Source: Methanothrix sp. (lineage in GTDB: Archaea > Halobacteriota > Methanosarcinia > Methanotrichales > Methanotrichaceae). Taken from it: a DNA stretch of 7,336 bases. Where the stretch lies: the NCBI GenBank assembly GCA_028682845.1, contig JAJRAT010000053.1, forward strand, positions 1 to 7,336, in the 5' to 3' direction. Made by a program: the position numbers and the translations under genes. Below, piece after piece: positions 1 through 5,899 of this stretch. Below the pieces are notes generated by a model. It was given only the letters and a program-made list of their open reading frames with translations. It was not told where the DNA came from and made no database searches. How positions within the stretch are numbered: the stretch's first letter is position 1; each line of letters starts with the position of its first letter.

Positions 1-13
1 GTACCAGTAGAAG

Positions 14-88
14 GGGGTTGTAGGGTAGCCTGGTCCATCCTACAGCGTTCGGGACGCTGTGACCTGAGTTCGAATCTCAGCAACCCCA
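14..88 (+). tRNA. tRNA-Pro (anticodon CGG)
   Basis: The cloverleaf folds by hand. The acceptor stem is seven pairs, 14-20 (GGGGTTG) with 81-87 (CAACCCC), and the discriminator base is A88. The D arm spans 23-41, with GG at 32-33 and a T/T mismatch at the last stem position. The anticodon stem is 43-47 (CAGCG) with 55-59 (CGCTG) around loop TTCGGGA, giving anticodon CGG at 50-52, which reads the proline codon CCG. The T stem is 64-68 with 76-80 around loop TTCGAAT. There is no intron, and CCA is not encoded (TC follows A88), so the end is added after tRNase Z processing. Its 3' end lies 27 bases before rpoK, so it may be cut out of a longer operon transcript. Confidence 0.95.
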
Positions 89-104
89 TCATACTCTTCC
101 TTTT

Positions 105-110
105 GAGGTG
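105..110 (+). promoter_or_regulatory. Ribosome binding site of rpoK
   Basis: GAGGTG matches the archaeal anti-Shine-Dalgarno end of 16S rRNA. It lies five bases before the TTG at 116, which supports TTG rather than an internal ATG as the rpoK start. Confidence 0.8.
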
Positions 111-115
111 GCTAT

Positions 116-298
116 TTGAAGGGTGAGAAATATACAAGATACGAACGTGCGCGCATCGTAGGAGCACGAGCTTTGCAAGTTTTCATGGGCGCTCCAGTAT
201 TAATTGACACTAAAAATACTGACCCTCTCGAAATAGCGCTAGAAGAGATGAAACTGGGCGTAATTCCCATTACGGTTAAACGCGATCGCTATAGGTAG
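116..298 (+). CDS. rpoK: DNA-directed RNA polymerase subunit K (RpoK, Rpb6/omega homologue)
   Basis: The product is a small structural subunit of the archaeal RNA polymerase, homologous to eukaryotic Rpb6 and bacterial omega, which in this family helps assemble and stabilise the largest subunit. The 60 residues cover the usual full length of archaeal RpoK. The family core is visible as [15 protein letters not shown] (residues 7-21), then MGAP (24-27), DPLEIALEE (36-44) and the C-terminal GVIPITVKR (48-56). The start is TTG, chosen because GAGGTG sits five bases upstream and translation from it gives a complete N-terminus. The gene lies between tRNA-Pro and rps2. Its stop codon (296-298) is within or next to the rps2 ribosome binding site, so the two are probably translated from one message. 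Base composition is noticeably more A+T-rich than in the later genes. Confidence 0.96.
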   Translation: MKGEKYTRYERARIVGARALQVFMGAPVLIDTKNTDPLEIALEEMKLGVIPITVKRDRYR

Positions 299-307
299 GT
301 GAATTAG

Positions 308-928
308 TTGGAAGAAGATGATGTGATAACGGTAGCGGGAGAATACGAGACTCTCATACCAATCGACGAGTACCTCGCCGCGGGCGTGCACATCGGTACT
401 CAGCAAAAGACGAACGACATGATGCCTTATATTTACAGGGTTAGAACGGACGGCTTGTATGTCTTGGATGTTCAGTCCACAGACAAGCGCATCCGGCTGG
501 CCGCCAAGTTCCTGGCCAAGTACGACCCTGCCCGCATTCTGGTAGTATCCGCCAGGCAGTACGGTCAGAGGCCGGCCACCATGTTCGCCAAGGCCATCGG
601 AGCCACGGCCAACGTTGGACGCTTCGTGCCCAATACCCTGACCAATCCCGCCTTCCGGGGCTTTACCGAGCCCGATGCGCTCATAGCCACGGACCCCAGC
701 GGCGATGCCCAGGCAGTCAATGAAGGCGTGGATGTCGGCATACCGGTAATCGCTCTGTGCGATACGAACAACATGACCTCCAATGTTGACCTGGTGATCC
801 CCACCAACAACAAAGGCAGGAAAGCTCTGACGCTTATCTACTGGCTCTTAGCGAGACAAGTGCTGCGCGAGCGCGGCGAAGAAGACAGGTTCAAGTACAC
901 TATCTCGGACTTCGAGATGGAGTTTTGA
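308..928 (+). CDS. rps2: 30S ribosomal protein uS2
   Basis: This is a component of the small ribosomal subunit, on the solvent side between head and body. The 206 residues are typical for archaeal uS2, which lacks the longer bacterial and eukaryotic extensions. Family signatures are [13 protein letters not shown] (residues 23-35), [12 protein letters not shown] (44-55), [11 protein letters not shown] (104-114), [11 protein letters not shown] (145-155) and [14 protein letters not shown] (161-174). The C-terminus is acidic. The start is TTG at 308, preceded by AGGTGA (297-302) that overlaps the end of rpoK; the first ATG downstream would remove N-terminal residues but not the core. The stop lies only three bases before the Memo-family start. 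The pairing of rpoK and rps2 is common in euryarchaeal ribosomal/polymerase operons and anchors the identity of the cluster. Confidence 0.97.
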   Translation: MEEDDVITVAGEYETLIPIDEYLAAGVHIGTQQKTNDMMPYIYRVRTDGLYVLDVQSTDKRIRLAAKFLAKYDPARILVVSARQYGQRPATMFAKAIGATANVGRFVPNTLTNPAFRGFTEPDALIATDPSGDAQAVNEGVDVGIPVIALCDTNNMTSNVDLVIPTNNKGRKALTLIYWLLARQVLRERGEEDRFKYTISDFEMEF

Positions 929-931
929 TCC

Positions 932-1729
932 ATGCGGTCTCCGGCTGTTGCAGGTCAGTTCTATCCAAGGAGCGGAGCGGAACTCATGCATCAGCTGGGG
1001 GAGATGCTGCATAATGTGCCGGACGCAATCGAGCTTCCCGCACTAGGTGCAGTCGTCCCCCATGCCGGATACGTCTATTCCGGCCTAGTCGCCGCAGAGG
1101 TTTATTCCCGCCTACCGAAGAGAGATTGCTTTGTGATCCTGGGGCCCAATCATCACGGCCTTGGCGCTCCGGTCGCTCTCTCGCGCGACTCCTGGAAGAC
1201 ACCATTGGGAGTCGCCTCACCGGATTTGGAGCTGGCGGATGCGCTTGCCGGGACCATAATCGATTATGATGAAGTCGCCCATCTGCACGAGCACTCCATA
1301 GAAGTGCAGATTCCTTTTCTTCAAGCTCGATTTCAGAACTTCAAGATCCTGCCTATAGCTATGGGTCTGCAGGACGAAGAGACGGCAGTCGAAGTGGGCG
1401 AGCACCTGGGAAAAGCCATTCACAAGCTCAATCGAAGCTGTACCATAATTGCCAGCAGCGATTTCACTCATTATGAGCCGCAGGAAGCGGCTCGAAAGAC
1501 TGACGCGCAACTGATCGAGGCCATCTTGAATATGGATGTTCCCGAGCTTTATGCCAGAGTCTATCGGTATAATGCCACAGCCTGCGGCTATGGGCCGATC
1601 GCCGCCACTATCACGGCGGCAAGGATGCTTGGCGCAAGCAGCGGAAAGCTGCTGCGCTATGCCACCAGCGGAGACGTTTCACGCGACTATAGCCAGGTAG
1701 TTGGATATGGAGCAATAACCTTCACGTGA
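932..1729 (+). CDS. amrB: Memo-family protein (AmmeMemoRadiSam system protein B / MEMO1 homologue)
   Basis: The product belongs to the Memo family, whose fold resembles non-haem iron extradiol dioxygenases; human MEMO1 binds metal, and the archaeal function is not settled. The 265 residues are full length. Candidate metal-site residues by family motif are H44 in PHAGYVYSG (43-51), H74/H75 in GPNHHG (71-76), H121 in EHSIE (120-124), H180 in SSDFTHYEP (175-183) and C218 in ACGYGPI. The C-terminal TSGD (245-248) is also conserved. No signal peptide or membrane segment is seen, so the protein should be cytosolic. The start is ATG at 932, with GGAG at 919-922 nine bases upstream inside the rps2 end. 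It sits three bases after rps2 and directly before mevalonate kinase, suggesting a role linked to isoprenoid metabolism. This is inference from position, not from chemistry. Confidence 0.93.
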   Translation: MRSPAVAGQFYPRSGAELMHQLGEMLHNVPDAIELPALGAVVPHAGYVYSGLVAAEVYSRLPKRDCFVILGPNHHGLGAPVALSRDSWKTPLGVASPDLELADALAGTIIDYDEVAHLHEHSIEVQIPFLQARFQNFKILPIAMGLQDEETAVEVGEHLGKAIHKLNRSCTIIASSDFTHYEPQEAARKTDAQLIEAILNMDVPELYARVYRYNATACGYGPIAATITAARMLGASSGKLLRYATSGDVSRDYSQVVGYGAITFT

Positions 1730-1734
1730 GGAGG
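1730..1734 (+). promoter_or_regulatory. Strong ribosome binding site of mvk
   Basis: GGAGG directly follows the Memo stop codon TGA (1727-1729). It is the strongest Shine-Dalgarno match I see in the window. It is seven bases from CTG at 1742 and more than 100 bases from the first GTG (1844) in the mvk frame, so it decides the start in favour of the CTG. Confidence 0.85.
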
Positions 1735-1741
1735 CAGATTT

Positions 1742-2701
1742 CTGACGTCGGCATCGGCTCCCGGTAAGGTCATCCTTTTCGGAGAACATGCCGTTGTCTC
1801 CGGGGCAAAGGCGCTTGGCGCTGCCATCGACCTCCGGGCCAAAGTGACCGTTTTGGACACTCCCGGCAGCACTACCATTGAGGCGCGCGATCTATGCCTT
1901 CACGGATTTTCCCTGGACGTCTGTTCCGGCCACGTCAGCTCGTCAGAGGCCGCCCATGCCACCAGATATATTCGTGCGGTTTTGCAGGAATTCGATGCCA
2001 AAGACTTATCGGTCAAGATTCAATCGGATATTCCTCTTGCTTCAGGTTTGGGATCATCGGCCACCATCGTCGTCGCCGCCACTGCCGCCCTAAATGCTCA
2101 CCTGGGACTCGGCCTCTCCCAAAAGAATATTGCCGATCGCGCTCATAAAATAGAGAAAGCAGTTCAGCAGGGCCTTGGCAGTCCCACGGATACGGCTCTG
2201 GCAACTTATGGCGGCTACTTGCAAGTTTCCTCTCAAGTGCAGTCGCTGGAATTGCCGGGCATGGACATTGTGGTAGGATACACAAATTTGCCCCATGATA
2301 CCAGATCCGAAGTTGCAAAGGTGCAGAGCTTGAAGGCACGCTATCCGGATCTGGTCGAGCCGATATTCCAGGCCGTCGGAGCGATCTCGGATCGGGCCGT
2401 CCCGCTCATTCGTGACCAAAAGCTATCGGAGCTCGGCGAGCTGATGAACGTCAATCACGGCCTGCTGGAGGCCGTCGGCGTCGGGACACGGGAGCTGGCC
2501 GAGCTGGTTTATGCGGCACGCGGTGCCGGCGGTGCACTGGGAGCCAAGCTCACGGGTGCAGGCGGCGGCGGCTGCATGATCGCCCTGCCGACGCCTCACG
2601 GATTCGCAGCCTTGATCACAGCATTGCGGCAGGCCAAAGGAACCGCCTTCGCCGTCAAGACCGGCTGCGAGGGCGTGAGAGTGGAGCGTGAGCAGCAGTG
2701 A
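1742..2701 (+). CDS. mvk: Mevalonate kinase (GHMP family), CTG start
   Basis: The enzyme phosphorylates mevalonate with ATP to mevalonate 5-phosphate, the entry step after HMG-CoA reductase in archaeal lipid synthesis. With a start at CTG 1742 it has 319 residues, normal for archaeal MVK. GHMP motif 1 is PGKVILFGEHAVV (7-19), and the ATP-loop motif 2 is PLASGLGSSA (98-107). Family positions suggest E138 and D150 (in GSPTDTA) for metal binding and catalysis. Motif 3 is KLTGAGGGGC (269-278). Starting at the first conventional codon, GTG 1844, would lose 34 residues including all of motif 1. Between the upstream stop at 1727 and motif 1 there is no ATG, GTG or TTG in frame, only CTG at 1742, seven bases after GGAGG. 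The stop TGA overlaps the ipk GTG by four bases (GTGA), implying coupled translation. A C-for-T sequence error, making TTG, is the main alternative. Confidence 0.93.
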   Translation: MTSASAPGKVILFGEHAVVSGAKALGAAIDLRAKVTVLDTPGSTTIEARDLCLHGFSLDVCSGHVSSSEAAHATRYIRAVLQEFDAKDLSVKIQSDIPLASGLGSSATIVVAATAALNAHLGLGLSQKNIADRAHKIEKAVQQGLGSPTDTALATYGGYLQVSSQVQSLELPGMDIVVGYTNLPHDTRSEVAKVQSLKARYPDLVEPIFQAVGAISDRAVPLIRDQKLSELGELMNVNHGLLEAVGVGTRELAELVYAARGAGGALGAKLTGAGGGGCMIALPTPHGFAALITALRQAKGTAFAVKTGCEGVRVEREQQ

Positions 2702-3456
2702 AGATCCTGAAGATCGGCGGCAGCATCCTGACCGATAAGAAGAACGAATCCCTGGAAAATGCCGCACGACATTCGGAGATCCGTCGCGTGGCTGAAGAGA
2801 TTGCCGCCCATCCCGCAGAGCTGGTGCTGGTTCACGGTGCAGGCTCCTTTGGGCATGTGCCGGCCAAGAGATTCGGCCTTCCCGGCAATTTCAGCGCCGA
2901 AGGGCTCAGGGTGACGCACAATTCCGTGGTCAAGCTGAACGATCTGGTGGTGGAGGCATTGAGCAATGCCGGCCTCTCTCCCCTGCCCGTTCATCCCCTA
3001 TCCTGCGTTCTTCTCAAAGACGGCAGGATCGAGAGCTTTGCCAAGGGGCCGGTGGAAGAGATGCTCAAGAATGGTCTGCTGCCGGTGCTGCACGGAGACG
3101 TTGCGATGGATGTGACCCGCAAAGCGGGAATTGTCTCCGGAGACCAGCTAGTACCATATCTTGCCGGAGCACTTCATGCAGAGGTCGTGGCAGTGGGAAG
3201 CAATGTCGATGGCGTTTTGGTGGGCGGAAAACCAATGGCGAAAATAACCGGAAGGGACTTGCCGTCCATCGAGAAGTACCTGGGCGGAAGCGCGGGCGTG
3301 GATGTGACGGGCGGCATGAAGGGAAAGCTCCTGGAGATGCTCGACCTGGCCGACGCCGGGATCGACTCGGTCATCTTCAACGCCTCCAAGAAAGGAAATA
3401 TCGCCAGAGCACTTTCCGGAGAAACAGTAGGCACTACAGTTACGAGGTCGAATTGA
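2698..3456 (+). CDS. ipk: Isopentenyl phosphate kinase
   Basis: The enzyme makes isopentenyl diphosphate from isopentenyl phosphate and ATP, the distinctive last step of archaeal mevalonate pathways. It belongs to the amino acid kinase fold family. The 252 residues are the usual length. Visible signatures are KIGGSILTDK (5-14) for phosphate binding, GAGSFGH (47-53) with H53 as the family's catalytic histidine, HGD (132-134), SGDQ (147-150), GSNVDGV (167-173) and VTGGMKGK (203-210) for the nucleotide site. The histidine after GAGSFG separates IPK from the glutamate 5-kinase, aspartokinase and UMP kinase relatives. The start is GTG at 2698, overlapping the mvk stop; GTGAG five bases upstream is only a weak binding site, so re-initiation after mvk is likely. 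The gene ends in a TTGA overlap with fni. Confidence 0.96.
   Translation: MKILKIGGSILTDKKNESLENAARHSEIRRVAEEIAAHPAELVLVHGAGSFGHVPAKRFGLPGNFSAEGLRVTHNSVVKLNDLVVEALSNAGLSPLPVHPLSCVLLKDGRIESFAKGPVEEMLKNGLLPVLHGDVAMDVTRKAGIVSGDQLVPYLAGALHAEVVAVGSNVDGVLVGGKPMAKITGRDLPSIEKYLGGSAGVDVTGGMKGKLLEMLDLADAGIDSVIFNASKKGNIARALSGETVGTTVTRSN
3444..3448 (+). promoter_or_regulatory. Ribosome binding site of fni
   Basis: GAGGT inside the 3' end of ipk lies four bases before TTG at 3453. It supports the TTG that overlaps the ipk stop as the real fni start. Confidence 0.6.
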
Positions 3457-4544
3457 CAACTTCCAGCCGCAAGCTCGATCATATTCGCATATGTCTGGAA
3501 AAGCCCGTGGATGATGCGAGAAACCGCCCTTTTGACGACCTGACGCTGGTCCACAGAGCCCTTCCCGAGATCGATGAATCGGATATCGACACGAGCTGCC
3601 GGTTCCTGGGAAAGAAGCTAAAAGCGCCCATCATCATCAGCGCCATGACCGGCGGCCATCCCGGCGTATTGGAGATCAACGTGCGCCTGGCACAAGCGGC
3701 ACAGGAGACCGGCGTTGCTCTGGGCCTCGGATCGCAGAGGGCGGCCCTTGAAAAGGATGAACTGGCGGAGACATTCTCAGCCGCCAGGCGCGCTGCACCC
3801 GACATTCCCATCATCGGCAATATCGGGGCGGTGCAACTGAAGCGGTCCGGCCCGAAGATTCTGGAGCGCCTGGCGGATATGATAGATGCGGATGCAATAG
3901 CGGTTCACCTGAATTTCCTCCAGGAGAGCATCCAGCCCGAGGGCGACAAAGATGCATGCGGAGTCCTTGAAGCGATAAGGACTGCCGCTTCGGGAACAGT
4001 ACCAATAATTGTAAAAGAGACAGGCTCCGGCATATCACGAGAAACTGCCTCGGATCTGGTCGAAGCCGGTGTGAAGATCATCGACGTCTCAGGCGTGGGC
4101 GGCATGAGCTGGGCAGGAGTTGAAGCTTATCGTGCTGCTGAGGCCGGGGATCATGAATTGGAAGAGATGGGACGGCTGCTGTGGAGCTGGGGTGTTCCCA
4201 CGCCTGCCAGCATAATCGAATGCAAGGCGGCGGGCGCAAATGTGATTGCCTCCGGTGGAGTTCGCAGCGGTCTCGATGTGGCCAGAAGCCTGGCCTTGGG
4301 AGCATGCATGGCCGGAACTGCCCTTCCCATGCTTGCACCCGCAACGAAAGACTCGCAGTCAGTGGTGAAGGCCATGAGCGGCTATATTCGGGCGCTCAGG
4401 ATTGCCATGTTTCTCACCGGCTGCAAGGATATCCCCATGCTGGGCCGTGTCCCTCTCGTAGTTCTAGGAAGGACCAGGGAGTGGCTGGAAGCACGGGGCT
4501 ACGATACGAGAAAATTTTCTGTTTATAGAGAGTTGGCAAGATGA
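3453..4544 (+). CDS. fni: Type 2 isopentenyl-diphosphate delta-isomerase (FMN-dependent)
   Basis: The enzyme interconverts isopentenyl and dimethylallyl diphosphate using reduced FMN, supplying the allylic primer for prenyl chain growth. It is a TIM-barrel flavoprotein, unrelated to type 1 isomerase. The 363 residues are full length. Motifs in order are RKLDHI (6-11), APIIISAMTGGH (58-69), GLGSQR (91-96), GNIGA (122-126), HLNFLQESIQPEGD (152-165), VKETGSG (187-193), DVSGVGGMSW (211-220) and SGGVRSG (267-273) for FMN phosphate. By analogy with the Sulfolobus enzyme, Q157 and E224 are the likely catalytic pair; I infer this from spacing. The start is TTG 3453, with GAGGT four bases before it, in a TTGA overlap with ipk. 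The end overlaps the rnj ATG by four bases. It sits naturally between the kinase that makes its substrate and the downstream prenyltransferase. Confidence 0.96.
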   Translation: MTTSSRKLDHIRICLEKPVDDARNRPFDDLTLVHRALPEIDESDIDTSCRFLGKKLKAPIIISAMTGGHPGVLEINVRLAQAAQETGVALGLGSQRAALEKDELAETFSAARRAAPDIPIIGNIGAVQLKRSGPKILERLADMIDADAIAVHLNFLQESIQPEGDKDACGVLEAIRTAASGTVPIIVKETGSGISRETASDLVEAGVKIIDVSGVGGMSWAGVEAYRAAEAGDHELEEMGRLLWSWGVPTPASIIECKAAGANVIASGGVRSGLDVARSLALGACMAGTALPMLAPATKDSQSVVKAMSGYIRALRIAMFLTGCKDIPMLGRVPLVVLGRTREWLEARGYDTRKFSVYRELAR

Positions 4545-5878
4545 AGGATATTGCAATAATCGCTGTAGGCGGCTACAATGAGATTGGCCGCAATATGACG
4601 GCGATCAGGATCGGAAAAGACATCGTGGTAATGGATATGGGCATTCGCCTGGACCGCGTGCAAATTCACGAGGATACGGACGTCGAGTCGCTGCATGCTC
4701 AAGATCTGATCGCCATGGGCGCTATTCCCGATGACAGCATCATGGAGAGCATCGACGGAAAGGTCAGGGCAATTGCCTGCACGCACGGTCATTTGGATCA
4801 CATTGGAGCCATCTCCAAATTGGCCCACAAGTATCATGCACCAATTATCGCCTCGCCGTTCACCGCGGACCTCATCAATCAGGAGATCAAGTCTGAGAAG
4901 ATCTTCGGCGTGAACAATCCCCTCAAGACCATGAACGCCGGGGAACGCTATCAGGTTACCGAGGACATCGAGCTTGAGTTCATTCGCGTACAGCACAGCA
5001 TCGTGGACTGCGTCTTTGCGGCCATCCACACTCCCAAAGGGACGATCGTCTACGCCAACGACTACAAGATCGACCGGTCTCCGACGCTCGGCGAGCCTCC
5101 AGACTTCGCAAGGCTCCGGGCCCTGGGAAAAGAGGGCGTGCTGGCGCTGATCACCGAGACTACCAACGCCTCCATCTCCGGAAAGACGCCCTCCGAGAAG
5201 ATCGCCAAAGACCTGGTCTGGGACGTGCTGATAGGCACGGAAGAGTCCAAGTCCGGCGTCATGGTCACCACCTTCTCCTCGCACATTGCCCGCATCCGGG
5301 CCATCATCGAGGCGGCCCACAAGATGGGAAGAAAGCCCGTGCTGCTGGGCAGATCGATGGAAAAGTACTGGGGCACGGCGATGAGAACAGGCTATGCCGG
5401 CCAGGGCGACGTAACCGTCTTCGGCAGGAGGAAGTCCGTGGACAAAGCCCTGAAGCGGATCATGAACGAAGGCAAGGAGAAGTATCTGCCCATCATGACC
5501 GGCCATCAGGGCGAGCCGGGAGCCATCCTGAGCCGCGTAGCTGGCGGCGAGACCGACTACCGGGTGGAATCGGGCGACAAAATCATCTTCTCCGCTGGCA
5601 TCATTCCCCAGCCGCTCAACGAATCCAACCGCCACACGGTTGTGACAAAGCTCAAGATGCGGGGCGGCAGGATCTACGATAACGTGCATGTCTCCGGCCA
5701 TGCCTGCCGGGAGGACCACTGGGAACTGCTGCGGATGATCAATCCGGAGCACGTCATACCCAGCCACGGCACCCTGGTCAGCCACGGCAGCTACCTCATG
5801 ATGGCCGAGGAGACCGGATACTCTCTGGGCTCCAACATTCATCTGGTGAGGAACGGCCAGGAGCTGTTGATCGATTAA
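4541..5878 (+). CDS. rnj: Archaeal ribonuclease J (beta-CASP metallo-beta-lactamase)
   Basis: The protein is a zinc-dependent nuclease; euryarchaeal RNase J members act mainly as 5'-to-3' exoribonucleases in RNA turnover. The 445 residues match the archaeal form, which lacks the bacterial C-terminal domain. Metallo-beta-lactamase motifs are D32 (VVMDMG), THGHLDHIGA (81-90, with H82, H84, D86 and H87), H152 and D174 (ANDYKID). Beta-CASP features are E206 (LITETTNA), SSH (246-248), TGHQGEPGAILSR (320-332), SGHA with H387, and PSHG with H409. There are no KH domains, which distinguishes it from the archaeal CPSF-type aCPSF1 proteins. The start is ATG in an ATGA overlap with the fni stop; no good ribosome binding site precedes it, so coupling to fni translation is likely. 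Its place between two isoprenoid genes is conserved in my recollection of euryarchaeal genomes but has no obvious metabolic logic. Confidence 0.95.
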   Translation: MKDIAIIAVGGYNEIGRNMTAIRIGKDIVVMDMGIRLDRVQIHEDTDVESLHAQDLIAMGAIPDDSIMESIDGKVRAIACTHGHLDHIGAISKLAHKYHAPIIASPFTADLINQEIKSEKIFGVNNPLKTMNAGERYQVTEDIELEFIRVQHSIVDCVFAAIHTPKGTIVYANDYKIDRSPTLGEPPDFARLRALGKEGVLALITETTNASISGKTPSEKIAKDLVWDVLIGTEESKSGVMVTTFSSHIARIRAIIEAAHKMGRKPVLLGRSMEKYWGTAMRTGYAGQGDVTVFGRRKSVDKALKRIMNEGKEKYLPIMTGHQGEPGAILSRVAGGETDYRVESGDKIIFSAGIIPQPLNESNRHTVVTKLKMRGGRIYDNVHVSGHACREDHWELLRMINPEHVIPSHGTLVSHGSYLMMAEETGYSLGSNIHLVRNGQELLID

Positions 5879-5884
5879 ACCGTT

Positions 5885-5891
5885 GGGGGAG
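5885..5891 (+). promoter_or_regulatory. Ribosome binding site of idsA
   Basis: GGGGGAG contains GGAG (5888-5891), eight bases before ATG 5900. It overlaps the GTG at 5891, so that GTG cannot use it as its own binding site. This is why I set the idsA start at 5900. Confidence 0.65.
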
Positions 5892-5899
5892 TGAGACAA

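Noticed and set aside
1878..2419. Several overlapping frames of 70-110 codons inside mvk on both strands
   Set aside because: All fall within a gene with a clear family identity and show no independent ribosome binding site or motif.
1844..2701. Shorter mvk starting at GTG 1844
   Set aside because: This start removes the PGK...GEH motif found in all GHMP mevalonate kinases and has no ribosome binding site like the GGAGG at 1730.
5891..5893. GTG start for idsA
   Set aside because: It overlaps the GGAG that should serve as the ribosome binding site; ATG 5900 has proper spacing and begins a normal IdsA N-terminus.
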